Part shown: piece by piece, positions 29,177-38,596 of the stretch
Numbering within the stretch: the first letter of the stretch is position 1
Layout of the letters: the number at the start of each line of letters is the position of its first letter
Source: Nonomuraea terrae
Lineage (GTDB): Bacteria > Actinomycetota > Actinomycetes > Streptosporangiales > Streptosporangiaceae
Assembly: GCF_004348995.1 (NCBI RefSeq)
Contig: NZ_SMKQ01000058.1
Coordinates: 1-42,824, forward strand
Direction: 5' to 3'
DNA: 42,824 nt
Position numbers and translations under genes: made by a program
The notes under the pieces: model-generated
The model's input: the letters and a program-made list of their open reading frames with translations, nothing else
Databases searched by the model: none
What the model was told of the DNA's origin: nothing

Positions 29177-29797
29177 GTGTCTGCGCCGTTCCTTACTCTC
29201 AAGACCGTCATCGAGCACGAGACCGAGGCCCGGCGCTCGCGCTTCATCTGCGCCCTCGCCCCGGCTGGCAGCGTCGAGGAGGCGGCGGCCTTCATCGCCG
29301 GGCGCCGCCGCGAGCACCCCTCCGCGACGCACAACTGCACCGCGTACGTGATCGGGCAGCGCGTCCAGAAAGGCGACGACGACGGCGAGCCGGGCGGCAC
29401 CGCGGGCACGCCGATGGTCCAGGCGCTGGTGGGGCGCGGATTCAGCGACGTGGTGGCGGTCGTGACCCGCTACTTCGGCGGCACCCTGCTGGGAGCGGGC
29501 GGGCTGGTGCGCGCCTACGGCTCGGCCGTGACCGAGACCCTCGACCGCGCCGACCCCGTGCGGATGGTCCCGGCCAAACTGGTGCGCGTCACGGTGGCGC
29601 ACGACCAGGCCGGCCGGGTGGAGAACGACCTGCGCGCCTCACGCCACGCGGTGCGCGACGTGACGTACGCCGGTCAGGTCACCTTCGCCGTCGCGGTGGG
29701 CGAGGACGAGGTCGCCGCGTTCACCGACTGGGTGGCCACGCTGACCGCCGGCCGCGCCCGCGTGCACGTCGGCGAGGACATCTACGTGCCCGGCTGA
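29177..29797 (+). CDS. yigZ: YigZ/IMPACT-family protein
   Basis: The 206-residue protein is of the YigZ (UPF0029) family, with an N-terminal IMPACT domain: SRFICALAPAGSVEEAAAFI, SATHNCTAYVIG, GDDDGEPGGTAGTPMVQALV and VVTRYFGGTLLGAGGLVRAY. The C-terminal part (DUF1949-like) is short. In bacteria the role is not settled; yeast YIH1 and mammalian IMPACT, which share the N-domain, regulate Gcn2. The start is GTG. It converges on the isochorismate synthase gene, the two stops lying symmetrically in a 16-bp palindrome. Confidence 0.9.
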   Translation: MSAPFLTLKTVIEHETEARRSRFICALAPAGSVEEAAAFIAGRRREHPSATHNCTAYVIGQRVQKGDDDGEPGGTAGTPMVQALVGRGFSDVVAVVTRYFGGTLLGAGGLVRAYGSAVTETLDRADPVRMVPAKLVRVTVAHDQAGRVENDLRASRHAVRDVTYAGQVTFAVAVGEDEVAAFTDWVATLTAGRARVHVGEDIYVPG

Positions 29798-29807
29798 GGC
29801 CTCAGCC
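29792..29807. repeat. Perfect 16-bp palindrome holding both convergent stop codons
   Basis: GGCTGAGGCCTCAGCC reads the same on both strands. It contains TGA of yigZ and, on the other strand, TGA of menF, mirror-placed. With no loop it is a poor hairpin, but cruciform or bidirectional end formation is possible. Confidence 0.8.
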
Positions 29808-31031
29808 CTCGAGGGCGTACTGCATGACCCGGAACTTCGCCTGGGCCTCGGCCAGCTCGGCGGCCGGGTCGGAGTCGCCCATGATGCCGCCGCCCGCGAA
29901 CAACCGGGCTCGGCGGCCCTGGACGAGCCCCGACCGCAGCGCGATGCCCCATTCGCCGTCGCCGTTGGCGTCGATCCAGCCCACGGGGCCGGCGTAGCCC
30001 GCGCGGTCCATGCCCTCCAGCTCGCGGATCACCTCGATCGCGGTCCTGGTCGGCGTGCCGCCCACGGCGGCCGTCGGGTGCATGGCCGCGACCACGTCGA
30101 GCACCGACGCGCCGTCGGCCAGCCGCCCGGTGACGTGACTGGCCAGATGCTGGACGTTGGGCAGCACCAGCAGCTCCGGCTCGTCGGGCGTGGTCAGCGA
30201 GGAGCACAGCGGCGCGAGCGTCTCGCGTACGGACGCGATCGCGCACTCGTGCTCGTGGCGGTCCTTCGGCGAGGCGAACAGCGCCGCGCCCCGGGCGAGG
30301 TCGTCGGCCGGGCCGGTGCCCCGCGGCGTCGTGCCGGCCAGCACCAGCGACTCGATCTCCTGCCCCGTGCGGCGGATCAGCAGCTCCGGCGTGGCGCCGA
30401 CCAGCCCGGCGACCGAGAACGTGTAGCACTCCGGGTAGCGCCTGGCCAGCCGCATCAGCAGCAGCCGCACGTCGATCGGCCGCTCGGCGGTGGCGAGGAG
30501 GTCACGGGCCAGCACCACCTTCTCCAGCTCGCCCTCGCGGATGCGCCGCGCCGCGCGCGCCACGACCCGCTCCCACTCGGGGGCGCTCAGGCTGCCGTCG
30601 CCGTAGCTGATGCGGCCCGGGTCGGTGATGGGGGAGAACGTCTTCACCGGCGCCTCGCCGATCGTGGTGAGCCAGGCCCGGCCACCGCGCCGGGTGAGCA
30701 CGGCCCGCGGCACGACGAGGACGGAGCCGTGGGCGTTCTCGTCGAAGGTGAAGCTGCCGAAGGCGACGGGGCCCGAGCCGGGATGGCGCACGCCGTCGTC
30801 GACCTGCGCGTCGCCGAGCACGGTGGCCAGCCACTCCCTGGCCCAGGCGAACCGTCCTGGGCCGGGCGGCACGGCCACCTGCGCGGCCTCACCCCATCCG
30901 ACGAGGCCCTCGCCGTTCCTGACCCAGGCGTAAGGCGTTGTTGCTGGCAGGGAGGCCAGCAGGTTACCGGGGTCGCCGACAGGGGTGGTGCGAACCGGCA
31001 GCGGGCGGGTTGTTCCGAGCGCGACACTCAC
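29802..31031 (-). CDS. Isochorismate synthase (MenF/DhbC/EntC type)
   Basis: The 409-residue enzyme converts chorismate to isochorismate for menaquinone or for catecholate/salicylate siderophores. Family motifs are IREGELEKVVLARDL, CYTFSVAGLVGATPELLI, SLVLAGTTPRGTGPADD, LFASPKDRHEHECAIASVRE, LPNVQHLASHVTGRL, MHPTAAVGGTPT and FAGGGIMGDSDPAAELAEAQ. Lys in EKVVLARD and Glu in the later motifs form the active site. Starts are uncertain: I use GTG (VSVALGTTRPL) where family similarity begins; it has no good ribosome site. No men or siderophore gene lies adjacent, so a menaquinone role is more likely for a single gene but not proven. Confidence 0.88.
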   Translation of the reverse strand: MSVALGTTRPLPVRTTPVGDPGNLLASLPATTPYAWVRNGEGLVGWGEAAQVAVPPGPGRFAWAREWLATVLGDAQVDDGVRHPGSGPVAFGSFTFDENAHGSVLVVPRAVLTRRGGRAWLTTIGEAPVKTFSPITDPGRISYGDGSLSAPEWERVVARAARRIREGELEKVVLARDLLATAERPIDVRLLLMRLARRYPECYTFSVAGLVGATPELLIRRTGQEIESLVLAGTTPRGTGPADDLARGAALFASPKDRHEHECAIASVRETLAPLCSSLTTPDEPELLVLPNVQHLASHVTGRLADGASVLDVVAAMHPTAAVGGTPTRTAIEVIRELEGMDRAGYAGPVGWIDANGDGEWGIALRSGLVQGRRARLFAGGGIMGDSDPAAELAEAQAKFRVMQYALEG

Positions 31032-31098
31032 CCGACACACTCTATGCGGGAACTGAACACGTTCGACTCGGACCCCCGTGAATGAGAGGTTACGGGCA

Positions 31099-31188
31099 AT
31101 GAGCGCAGAAAAAGCCACGTCTCGCTGCCTATTCTGCGCAACCAGTTCGGCCCCGCTCTGTCAAGCGGGGATAGGAAGTAGGTCCTGA
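31099..31188 (+). CDS. Possible 29-codon leader ORF with Cys pair, overlapping a nested hairpin
   Basis: ATG preceded by GAGAGG (31084-31089) opens a 29-residue frame, MSAEKATSRCLFCATSSAPL then CQAGIGSRS. The CxxC and third Cys hint at a metal site, but the length is too small to judge. Its second half spans the nested stem-loops described separately. It is upstream of the secreted hydrolase gene. It could be an artefact. Confidence 0.25.
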   Translation: MSAEKATSRCLFCATSSAPLCQAGIGSRS

Positions 31189-31193
31189 ACTGG
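31142..31193 (+). ncRNA. Nested stem-loop structure upstream of the SGNH hydrolase
   Basis: Outer arms CCAGTTC (31142-31148) and GAACTGG (31187-31193) enclose CCCCGCT-CTGTCA-AGCGGGG (31151-31170) and a 16-base single strand. Both stems are perfect 7-bp pairs. It lies between divergent menF and the hydrolase, where it may be an RNA regulatory element or a protein-binding site. I cannot match it to a known riboswitch class. Confidence 0.4.
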
Positions 31194-31249
31194 CAGACCT
31201 TGCCATGAGGTCATAGTGAGCCGAAGATCGGCTCCCTACCTTGGACCCC

Positions 31250-32083
31250 ATGATCGCTCGCCTGGGTCCCGCCCTCGCCGCAGTCGCCGTCCTGTCCGCG
31301 TCCGGCACCGCCCACGCCGCCACGGCCCAGCCCGTGCCCGAGGTCATGGCCGCGCTCGGCGACTCCATCTCCACCGGGTTCAACGCCTGCGGCTGGTACG
31401 TCTCGTGCACCTCCCGCTCGTGGTCGGCGGGCGACAACGCCGACGTCCGCAGCCACTACCTGCGCCTGTCGAAGTTGTCGGCCACGCTGAGCAAGCACAA
31501 CCTCAACTTCGCCGCGCCCGGCTCCACCAGCGCCGACCTGCTCGGCCAGGTGCGCAAGGCGGTCGCCGCCAAGGCCGACTACGTCACCATCCTCGTCGGC
31601 GCCCAGGACGCCTGCCGCAGCACCGAGCAGGCGATGACCTCCGTGCGGACCTACCGCCAGCGGATGGACGCGGCGCTGGCCGAGTTGCGGGCCGGGATGC
31701 CGCGGGCCCGGGTGTTCGTCGCCAGCATCCCCGACCTGCGGCGGCTGTGGCAGGTCGGCAGGAAGAACCCCATCGCCCGCACGTTCTGGACGATCGGCCG
31801 GGTCTGCCCGAGCATGCTGGCCGACCCGATCTCCACCAAGCGGGCCGACACCGAGCGCCGCGACCGGGTGCGGGCACGGGTGATGGCCTACAACCGCGCC
31901 GCCGCCCAGGCGTGCGCCGCGTACGGGCCCGCCTGCCGCACCGACGGGGGAGCGATCTTCGACTTCCCGTTCACCCTCGACCACGTCAGCAAGTGGGACT
32001 TCTTCCACCCCAACTCGACCGGGCAGCGGGTGCTCGCCGAGCAGACGTTCAAGCGGGGCTTCTCCTGGATCGACCCGCGTTAG
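31250..32083 (+). CDS. Secreted SGNH/GDSL-family hydrolase
   Basis: The 277-residue protein has a signal peptide (RLGPALAAVAVLSASGTAHA, cleaved near residue 23) and a SGNH lipase/esterase fold. The nucleophile is Ser39 in AALGDSISTGF; block III-type residues are in VTILVGAQDACRS (the usual Asn of GxND is a Gln-Asp here); block V is DFFHPNSTGQRVLAEQ with the catalytic His. Cys residues (ACGWYVSC, and others later) suggest disulfides. It probably cleaves an ester in a lipid or polysaccharide outside the cell. The ATG was chosen over a TTG nine bases upstream because the signal starts there. It converges with the HNH gene at a 3-bp gap. Confidence 0.9.
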   Translation: MIARLGPALAAVAVLSASGTAHAATAQPVPEVMAALGDSISTGFNACGWYVSCTSRSWSAGDNADVRSHYLRLSKLSATLSKHNLNFAAPGSTSADLLGQVRKAVAAKADYVTILVGAQDACRSTEQAMTSVRTYRQRMDAALAELRAGMPRARVFVASIPDLRRLWQVGRKNPIARTFWTIGRVCPSMLADPISTKRADTERRDRVRARVMAYNRAAAQACAAYGPACRTDGGAIFDFPFTLDHVSKWDFFHPNSTGQRVLAEQTFKRGFSWIDPR

Positions 32084-32086
32084 CCG

Positions 32087-32800
32087 CTACCGGCACTGCG
32101 TCAGCATCGCGCGCTTGTCGGCGCGCGTGACCGGAAGGTTGTACTTGAGCGCCACCTGGGCGAAGCGGGTGACGTACGCGCAGCGGATGCCGCGCCGCGG
32201 GGGCAGCCAGTTCGCCGGGCCGGAGGCGTCCTTCTGCTCGTTGGCGTCGCCGTACACCGGCAGCAGGTTGAGCGGGTCGTTGGCGAAATCGAGGCGCTTG
32301 GCCATCGGCCAGCGCGGCGCGCCCATCCGCCAGCCGTAGTTGAGCGGCACCACGTGGTCGACCTGCACCTCGCCGGCGTTGTCCTTGTGCCAGCGGATCA
32401 GCCGGCCGGTGTAGGGGTCGGATAACTCCATCGCGACGACCACGCAGTCGGAGCCCTTGCGGTAGCGCACGTTCCGGCCGTCGCGGGCCAGCAGGTCGTC
32501 ACGGGTCCGGCACCCGTTACGAGCGTACGGCACGCCGGTGGCGGTGTCGGCCCAGTTCGCGCCGTAGCGGAGGCGGGAGTAGCCGGTGTTCGGGCCCATG
32601 GGCTTGACGCGCAGGCGCTGGATGAGGCGGCGGGCGTCGGATCTGTCGTCGCGGGCGGTGATGGGGGCCAGGCCGGGCAACGTGCCGCTGACGTTGGTCA
32701 ACGGGCTCGCCGCCGTCGCCGGTGACTGCTTGGCGGTGCCGATGAACGAAACGACGATGATGGCTCCGGCGAGGAACGCGACCGCGTCCTTGGTGCTCAA
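32087..32800 (-). CDS. Secreted or membrane-anchored HNH nuclease (DUF1524/GmrSD-C type)
   Basis: The 237-residue protein begins with a hydrophobic stretch (AVAFLAGAIIVVSFIGTA) that acts as a signal or anchor. The HNH core is EVQVDHVVPLNYGWRMGA followed by FANDPLNLLPVYGDANEQKD and ANWLPPRRGIRCAYVTRFAQ; the D-H, N and K-D positions match actinobacterial secreted HNH nucleases. Cys pairs (NGCRTRDD, SDCVVVAME) may form disulfides. It probably cuts extracellular DNA for nutrient use. The start is at 32800. It converges with the SGNH hydrolase gene, so the pair of secreted hydrolases may be used together, but expression is separate. Confidence 0.87.
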   Translation of the reverse strand: MSTKDAVAFLAGAIIVVSFIGTAKQSPATAASPLTNVSGTLPGLAPITARDDRSDARRLIQRLRVKPMGPNTGYSRLRYGANWADTATGVPYARNGCRTRDDLLARDGRNVRYRKGSDCVVVAMELSDPYTGRLIRWHKDNAGEVQVDHVVPLNYGWRMGAPRWPMAKRLDFANDPLNLLPVYGDANEQKDASGPANWLPPRRGIRCAYVTRFAQVALKYNLPVTRADKRAMLTQCR

Positions 32801-32961
32801 ACCCGTCCTCCGTGCGCTCCTGGTCGCTTAAGGGATTCCCACCCAGCCCCGTTCCGATACGGCAACGATTCTGTGACCACGCACCAAGGGCGCTTCGTTC
32901 GGGGGCGCACGTGTGGAGAGGGCGAGTTAGCGTGTAATTGTGTAAGCAAAGGAGTGCACGT

Positions 32962-33882
32962 ATGGCGGATCCCCTCGACGCCTACTCGCGCGTCGTGTCG
33001 TCCGTGGCGGCCGAGCTGCTGCCGAAAGTGGCCAGTGTGCGGGCCGGACGGGGCAGCGGGTCCGCGGTGGTGTTCACCGCCGACGGGTTCCTGCTCACCA
33101 ACGCGCACGTGGTCGGCGCCTCCCGCGCCGGCACGATCGCCTTCGCCGACGGCACGTCCGGCGGGTTCGAGGTGGTCGGGCGCGACCCGCTGTCCGACCT
33201 CGCGGTGATCAGGGCGCAGACGGTCACGCCACCGCCCGCCGAGCTCGGCGACAGCGACGGGCTGGTGGTCGGGCAGCTCGTCGTGGCCGTGGGCAACCCG
33301 CTCGGGCTGGCCGGGTCGGTGACGGCCGGGGTCGTCTCGGGCCTCGGCCGGTCGCTGCCCGCCGGCGCCGGCAACGCCACCCGCCTGATCGAGGACGTCA
33401 TCCAGACCGACGCCGCCCTCAACCCGGGCAACTCCGGTGGCGCGCTGGCCGACTCGCGGGCCCGGGTGGTCGGGATCAACACGGCCGTGGCCGGGATCGG
33501 CGTGGGGCTGGCCGTACCGGTGAACGGCACCACCCGCTCCATCATCGCCGCGCTGATCAGGGACGGCCGGGTCCGGCGGGCGTTCCTCGGACTGGTGACC
33601 TCGCCCGCGCCGCTGCCGGAGCACCTGCGACGGCGCACCGGGCAGCACGGCGCGCTGCGCGTGGTCGAGGTCGTGCCCGGCTCACCCGCCGGCCGGGCCG
33701 GGCTGCGCGCCGGCGACCTGGTGCTGAGCGCCGGGCGCGCGCCGGTGACCGACGCGCAGGGCCTGCAGCGGCTGATGTTCGCCGACGCGATCGGACGGCC
33801 GCTGCCGATCACCGTCTACCGCAACGGCGCCCTCGTGGACGTCATCGCCGAGCCGGTGGAGCTCACTGGCTCGGGCGCGTGA
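32962..33882 (+). CDS. Cytosolic trypsin-like serine protease with PDZ domain (HtrA-like)
   Basis: The 306-residue protein has a trypsin-like fold with catalytic residues His49 (LLTNAHVVG), Asp79 (PLSDLAVIR) and Ser158 (LNPGNSGGAL), and a C-terminal PDZ domain (about 215-300, with VVPGSPAGRAGLRAGDLVLS). It lacks a signal peptide and transmembrane segment, unlike DegP/HtrA proteins, so it should act in the cytosol, in quality control or on signal-bearing substrates. ATG has AAAGGAG at 32948-32954. A longer in-frame ATG at 32938 has no ribosome site. Its 3' end overlaps that of the convergent GT4 gene by 20 bp. Confidence 0.88.
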   Translation: MADPLDAYSRVVSSVAAELLPKVASVRAGRGSGSAVVFTADGFLLTNAHVVGASRAGTIAFADGTSGGFEVVGRDPLSDLAVIRAQTVTPPPAELGDSDGLVVGQLVVAVGNPLGLAGSVTAGVVSGLGRSLPAGAGNATRLIEDVIQTDAALNPGNSGGALADSRARVVGINTAVAGIGVGLAVPVNGTTRSIIAALIRDGRVRRAFLGLVTSPAPLPEHLRRRTGQHGALRVVEVVPGSPAGRAGLRAGDLVLSAGRAPVTDAQGLQRLMFADAIGRPLPITVYRNGALVDVIAEPVELTGSGA

Positions 33883-35251
33883 CCGTCGCCGGAGCCGATG
33901 CGGAGTCGTCCGCCGGCCGTGCGGCTTGGGATTCTGGTGGCGGGCCGGGGGCGGGGCGTGGCGTCTTGGCCTCCGATGAGGAGTCGGCGGACGGGTTCTG
34001 GAGAGTGCGCCGGCGGCGGGCCAGGAGGTCGGACAGCAGGGCGTCCCACTGGCGGCCGATGGCGTTGACGTCGTAGGACCGGGCGGTCTCCAGCGCGCCG
34101 GCCGCGAGGTCGCGGCGCAGCCGTTCGTCCTCGATGACGCGGATGATCGAGGACGCGAGCTCGGCGTTCGTCCTGGGCTTGACCAGCAGGCCGTCCACTC
34201 CGTGTGTGATCATCTCCTTGGGGCCGTGCGGGCTGTTGAAGCTCACGATGGCCAGCCCCTTGGCCATGGCCTCCAGGATCGTCATGGGGAAGCCCTCATG
34301 ACGAGAGCTGAGCACGAAGATCGAGGCCTTCTCCAGCTCCGCGCCGATGTCGGAGGCCGGCCCCGGCAGCTCGACCGAGCCTTCCAGCCCGGCCTCCGCG
34401 ACCTGCCGGGCTAGGGGCTCATGCTGCGGCCCGGCGCCGTAGATGCGCAGCTTCCAGTCGGGGTGCGCGGCGGCCACGGTCTCCCAGGCGGTGATCAGCC
34501 GGTGGAAACCCTTGATCTTGGTCATCCGCCCCACAGCGACGGCCACCTTGGCGTCCAGCGGGGACACCCCGCCGCCCATGGGCGGTACGGCGTTCGGGAT
34601 GCGCGCCAGCCTGCGCGGCTTCTTCGGCAGCGCCTCGCGGTAGTCCTGCAGGTCGGCCTTGGTCAGCGTGATCAGGGCGTCGAGGCGGCGGTAACGCCAC
34701 TTGATCAGCTCTTGGACCTCCTCGGGCTGGGTGCGCAGGGCCACGTGCTCCTGCCCGATCGTGATGACGCCGGGCCGCGCCAGCTGGGCCATCGCCAGGT
34801 TGAGCCCCGGGCGGGTGGCGATCAGCACGCCGGTGTCCAGCGAACGGATGTAGCGCGCCAGCTTGAGGTCGGTCCACTGGTTGAAGCGGTGGTAGGCGTT
34901 CTCCGCCTTGGGGATCAGCCGGCTCGGCCGTTTCGACAGCATCGCGCGCAGCGGGCCGCCGCCGGGCCGCAGGCGGTCGTCCAGGAAACGGAACCGCACC
35001 CGCGGGTCCACCGGGAAGAACGGCTTCTCGGCTTCCTTCAAGATGCTCACGATCTCCACGTCGTGCTCGTCGGCCAGGTAGCCGGCCAGGTTGAACACGG
35101 TCCTGATCGTGCCGCCCATGCCGTGGGCGTGCAGTAAGAGGATGCGTACCTGCTTGGTGGAGGGCGGAGGCGCGTTGCGCGCCTTGCGCCTGTCGAGCCC
35201 CCGAAGCAGCCCAACGGCTGCCGACCTGCCCTTGCGTGCCAGTGCGCGCAC
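33863..35251 (-). CDS. GT4-family glycosyltransferase
   Basis: The 462-residue GT-B enzyme has the N-terminal glycine-rich region HAHGMGGTIRTVFNLAGYLA and C-terminal donor-site block AVGRMTKIKGFHRLITAWE, RIYGAGPQHEPLARQ, FVLSSRHEGFPMTILEAMAK and GVDGLLVKPRTNAEL, including the E-x7-E pattern. It resembles transferases that add a sugar to teichoic-acid-like or polysaccharide acceptors (TagE/TuaG-like neighbours are not present). A Ser/Pro-rich tail of about 50 residues follows. I start at GTG with GAGGGG upstream; a longer ATG at 35326 adds 25 basic residues and reaches into the terminator hairpins. The acceptor is unknown. Confidence 0.85.
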   Translation of the reverse strand: MRALARKGRSAAVGLLRGLDRRKARNAPPPSTKQVRILLLHAHGMGGTIRTVFNLAGYLADEHDVEIVSILKEAEKPFFPVDPRVRFRFLDDRLRPGGGPLRAMLSKRPSRLIPKAENAYHRFNQWTDLKLARYIRSLDTGVLIATRPGLNLAMAQLARPGVITIGQEHVALRTQPEEVQELIKWRYRRLDALITLTKADLQDYREALPKKPRRLARIPNAVPPMGGGVSPLDAKVAVAVGRMTKIKGFHRLITAWETVAAAHPDWKLRIYGAGPQHEPLARQVAEAGLEGSVELPGPASDIGAELEKASIFVLSSRHEGFPMTILEAMAKGLAIVSFNSPHGPKEMITHGVDGLLVKPRTNAELASSIIRVIEDERLRRDLAAGALETARSYDVNAIGRQWDALLSDLLARRRRTLQNPSADSSSEAKTPRPAPGPPPESQAARPADDSASAPATVTRPSQ

Positions 35252-35273
35252 CTTGTCAGATTCCCCTCTTGAG

Positions 35274-35331
35274 GTGTTGAAGCCCCAACACACGCGGCCG
35301 GTGGCGAAGCGTTTCCGCCTCGCCACCGGCC
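35274..35331 (-). terminator. Two hairpins between the tricorn protease and GT4 genes
   Basis: The main hairpin is GGCCGGTGGCGA (35296-35307) paired perfectly with TCGCCACCGGCC (35320-35331), a 12-bp stem whose loop has a further GCG/CGC pair. A second, GTGTTG-AAGCCC-CAACAC (35274-35291), follows on the minus strand. Together they should end tricorn transcription ahead of the GT4 gene. Confidence 0.75.
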
Positions 35332-35414
35332 CTGCGTCTCGCTCTGGTGGAGTGCACGATGTTCATCCCCTGTGCGCTTTCCCCACCTATGATCTTTAGA
35401 CGCCACAAAGGTGA

Positions 35415-38400
35415 CTAAGGTTGCATGCGCGGCCGGTGCCGGGGGTCGGGAGTGTGCGGCGGGTGCTCGGCCAGCAGCTCGAGCGCCACGTCGATGGCCT
35501 TCTCCAGCTGGGTGTCCACACCTCTGGCGTAGTCCTGCGGGGTGATGTCCACCTCGATGTCGGGATCGGTGCCGTAGTTCTCGACCTGCCAGCCGACGTC
35601 GTCGAAGGCGAAGGAGAACTCCGGCTGCGTGGTCACTGTCCCGTCGGCCAGCCGATGGCGCGGCCAGATGCCGATCACGCCGCCCCAGGTGCGCCTGCCC
35701 ACCAGCGGGCCGAGCCGCCGCAGCTTGAAGGTGTGGCTGAAGATGTCGCCGTCGGAGCCGGCCCACTCGTTCGTGATGGCCACCAGCGGCCCGCGCGGCG
35801 ACTCCGGCGGGTACGGCTCCGGATCGCCCCAGCGCGGGTAGTCGTAGCCGATGCGGCGCCGGGCCAGCTTCTCCAGCAGCAGCGCCGAGACGTGGCCCCC
35901 GCCGTTGAACCGTACGTCCACGATCAGCGCGTGCCGGTCGTACTCGGCCAGGAACCCCCGGTGGAACTCCCCGAACCCGTCCGTGCCCATGTCGGGCACG
36001 TGCAGGTAGCCGACGCGGCCGCCGGAGCGCTGGTGGCAGCGGGCGCGGTTGAGGTTCACCCAGTCGCGGTAGCGGGCCGGCTGCTCGTCGGCGAGAGCGC
36101 GTACGGTGACCGTGAAGACCCGGTCCTCCCGCCGCAGCGTCAGCTCGACCTCCTCGCCCGCCTGGTTGACCAGCCGTTCGTTCGGCGTGGCCGCCGTGCC
36201 GATGGGCGCGCCGTTGATCGCCAGCACGGCGTCGCCGGGCCGGACGTCCAGCCCGAGCCGGTTCAGCGGTGAGGTGGCCTTCGGGTCCCACGGATCTCCG
36301 GTCACGATGGCGTGGATGCGGTAGACGCCGTCGCGGTAGTCCCAGTCCACGCCCAGCTTGCCCTGGCTGTAGTCGGGCCCGGGGCGGTACTCGCCGCCGC
36401 TCTCGAACGCGTGGCTGGTGGCCAGCTCGCCGTGCAGCTCCCACAGCAGGTCGGAGAACTCGCCCCGGGTCGTCACCCGGTCCACCAGCGGCTGGTAGCG
36501 CGCGTAGACGGCCGGCCAGTCCACGCCCGCCATGTCCTCGGTCCAGAAGTTCTCCAGCTGCAGCCGCCACGCCTCGCGGAACATCTGCCGCCACTCCGCC
36601 TCCGGGCAGAGCGACACCTTGATCCGCGACAGGTCGATCCAGCCGCTCTCGCGTCCCGGCCCCTCGTCGTCGCCGGGCGCCTCGCCCGCCTTGACCACCC
36701 GCAGCCGGCTGCCCGCCCGGTACAGCACCGTCTTGTGGTCGCGGCTCAGCTCGAAACTCGTGACGTCCTCGGCGAACGTCTCGGCGCGGCCCTTGGCGAA
36801 GTCGAACAGGTGCAGCGTGTCGTCCCCTTCGAGCGGGCTGGCCAGGATCAGTGCCTTGCCCTTGAGCCCCGCCACCTGCTCGTAGCGGCCCTCCGGCAGC
36901 GGGAACGCGGTCACCCGGCGGGCCAGCCCGTCCAGGTCGACCCGCAGCGGCTCCGGCTCCTCGTCCTCCTCCTCGTCCTTGTCGTCGTCCCTGTCCTCCA
37001 GCGGACGCGGCACGGGCACGAACGGGTCGGGCACGTCCGCGCGCAGCGCCACCGCGTACGGCCGGGTGCCGAGCGGGAAGCCCAGGTCGAACTGGAGCTG
37101 GTCGTAGACGGGGGAGAAGACGCGCTGCCCGATGAAGTACAGGTAGCGGCCCCGCGGGTCGAACGCCGGAGCCGAGTCCTTGAGCACCGGCTCGCTGGCC
37201 TGTGTCGTCCGCCCGGTCTCGGGGTGATGCAGCTTGATCGCGCTGGTCTGCGAGCTGAGCGGGCTCGCGTACGCCAGCCAGCACCCGTCGTGCGACCAGG
37301 CCGGCTCCTCCGGAGGGCCGTGCGGGTTGGCCTCGACCAGCGTCGCCTGACCCGTGGCCAGGTCGAGCAGGTGCAGCTCGTCACGGTGGTTGACGACTGC
37401 CACCCGGTCGTGCGCCGGGTCGGGCACCAGCTCGCTGATCCGCCCCAGCCTGGCTACCTCCGTGCCGGGGCCGCCCGGCGTGCCGGAAAGGACGACCAGC
37501 CGCTCCTCGTCGCCGTCGTCGCTGGCCGCCGCGACCAGCCGGACGCCGTCGTTGAGCCAGGTCAGGAAGCGGTAGCGGACCCCGTCGGGGGAGCCGTGCT
37601 GCCGCACCGGGCCCTCCCAGCCGGCCATCGCGTACGCCTTGCCGCGCGCGATGACGGCCAGCGCGCTGCCGTCGGGGCTGAGCGTGGCGCTGTCGAGGTA
37701 CTCGGCGGCGTCGACGAACCTGCGGTTGCGCTGGGTCCTGGAGCTGGCCAGCAGCACGTCCAGCCGGCGTGGCCGCTCGCCCGGCTCCAGCAGGTAGAGG
37801 TCGGCGCCCGCGTGGTAGACCAGGCGGTGCCCGTCGCCCGACAGGTTGCGCGCGTAGTAGTCGTCGTGGTGGGTGTGCCTGCGCAGGTCGCCGCCGCCGG
37901 GGTCGCACGAGTAGACGTTGCCGACGCCCTCGTGGTCGGAGATGAAACACACCCGGCCGCCGCTCCAGCAGGGCGAGGCCAGGTTGCCCGGCAGCCGGAT
38001 CAGCCGCCGGAACTCGCCGTCGCCGCGCGGGTCGATCCACAGGTCGCCGACCGTGCCGCCGCGGTAGCGCTTCCACCGCGCCGGGTCGGCGGTGTTGCGG
38101 CCGAGCACGATCATGCCGTCGGGTCCGTACGCGATGGAGTTCGCCGGTCCGTACGGCAGCCGCTCCGGCACCCCGCCCGGGGCCACCCGGTGCAGCCACT
38201 TGCGGCCCTCGAACGGCTGGGACTGGTCGCTGGCGTACAGGATGCGGCCTTCCGGATCCCATCCGGTCACCGCGCAGCGGGCACCGTGAAAGGTCACCCG
38301 GCGGGCCGCGCCGCCCGCGGACGGCATCACGTACACCTCTTCCGGCCCCTCCTCGCGCCCGACGAACGCCAGTTGGTCGCCGCGCGGCGAGATGCGCGGG

Positions 38401-38534
38401 TAGCCGGCCTCGGCCAGGCCCGCGGTGAGGCGGAACGCGCGTCCGCCGCGGGCGGAGACCATCCACAGGTCGTCCTCGGCGGCGAAGACCACCACGTCCT
38501 GGAAGACAGCGGGGAAGCGCAGGTAAGCCGACAT
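35415..38534 (-). CDS. Tricorn-type protease (S41 family)
   Basis: The 1039-residue protein has the tricorn architecture: two N-terminal beta-propellers (about 1-310 and 320-650) with repeated blades such as [19 protein letters not shown] and [16 protein letters not shown], then an Asp/Glu-rich linker ([20 protein letters not shown]), a C1 region, a PDZ domain (about 760-845, [18 protein letters not shown]) and a C-terminal S41 peptidase with the nucleophile Ser in [13 protein letters not shown]. Tricorn cuts peptides released by the proteasome into small ones; actinomycetes have proteasomes, which fits. The first ATG ([17 protein letters not shown]) is the family start. Expression is bounded by hairpins on both sides. 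Confidence 0.95.
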   Translation of the reverse strand: MSAYLRFPAVFQDVVVFAAEDDLWMVSARGGRAFRLTAGLAEAGYPRISPRGDQLAFVGREEGPEEVYVMPSAGGAARRVTFHGARCAVTGWDPEGRILYASDQSQPFEGRKWLHRVAPGGVPERLPYGPANSIAYGPDGMIVLGRNTADPARWKRYRGGTVGDLWIDPRGDGEFRRLIRLPGNLASPCWSGGRVCFISDHEGVGNVYSCDPGGGDLRRHTHHDDYYARNLSGDGHRLVYHAGADLYLLEPGERPRRLDVLLASSRTQRNRRFVDAAEYLDSATLSPDGSALAVIARGKAYAMAGWEGPVRQHGSPDGVRYRFLTWLNDGVRLVAAASDDGDEERLVVLSGTPGGPGTEVARLGRISELVPDPAHDRVAVVNHRDELHLLDLATGQATLVEANPHGPPEEPAWSHDGCWLAYASPLSSQTSAIKLHHPETGRTTQASEPVLKDSAPAFDPRGRYLYFIGQRVFSPVYDQLQFDLGFPLGTRPYAVALRADVPDPFVPVPRPLEDRDDDKDEEEDEEPEPLRVDLDGLARRVTAFPLPEGRYEQVAGLKGKALILASPLEGDDTLHLFDFAKGRAETFAEDVTSFELSRDHKTVLYRAGSRLRVVKAGEAPGDDEGPGRESGWIDLSRIKVSLCPEAEWRQMFREAWRLQLENFWTEDMAGVDWPAVYARYQPLVDRVTTRGEFSDLLWELHGELATSHAFESGGEYRPGPDYSQGKLGVDWDYRDGVYRIHAIVTGDPWDPKATSPLNRLGLDVRPGDAVLAINGAPIGTAATPNERLVNQAGEEVELTLRREDRVFTVTVRALADEQPARYRDWVNLNRARCHQRSGGRVGYLHVPDMGTDGFGEFHRGFLAEYDRHALIVDVRFNGGGHVSALLLEKLARRRIGYDYPRWGDPEPYPPESPRGPLVAITNEWAGSDGDIFSHTFKLRRLGPLVGRRTWGGVIGIWPRHRLADGTVTTQPEFSFAFDDVGWQVENYGTDPDIEVDITPQDYARGVDTQLEKAIDVALELLAEHPPHTPDPRHRPRMQP

Positions 38535-38552
38535 CAGTGCCGCTCCACGGTC

Positions 38553-38588
38553 GATCGGACGGCCGGAACGCGGTCCAGCCGTCCGATC
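38553..38588. other. 11-bp inverted repeat just upstream of the tricorn gene
   Basis: GATCGGACGGC (38553-38563) pairs perfectly with GCCGTCCGATC (38578-38588), spacer 14 bases. It is 19 bases from the tricorn start, so it may be an operator, a 5' RNA structure, or an extra terminator for the small gene upstream. Confidence 0.6.
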
Positions 38589-38596
38589 ATGTCACC

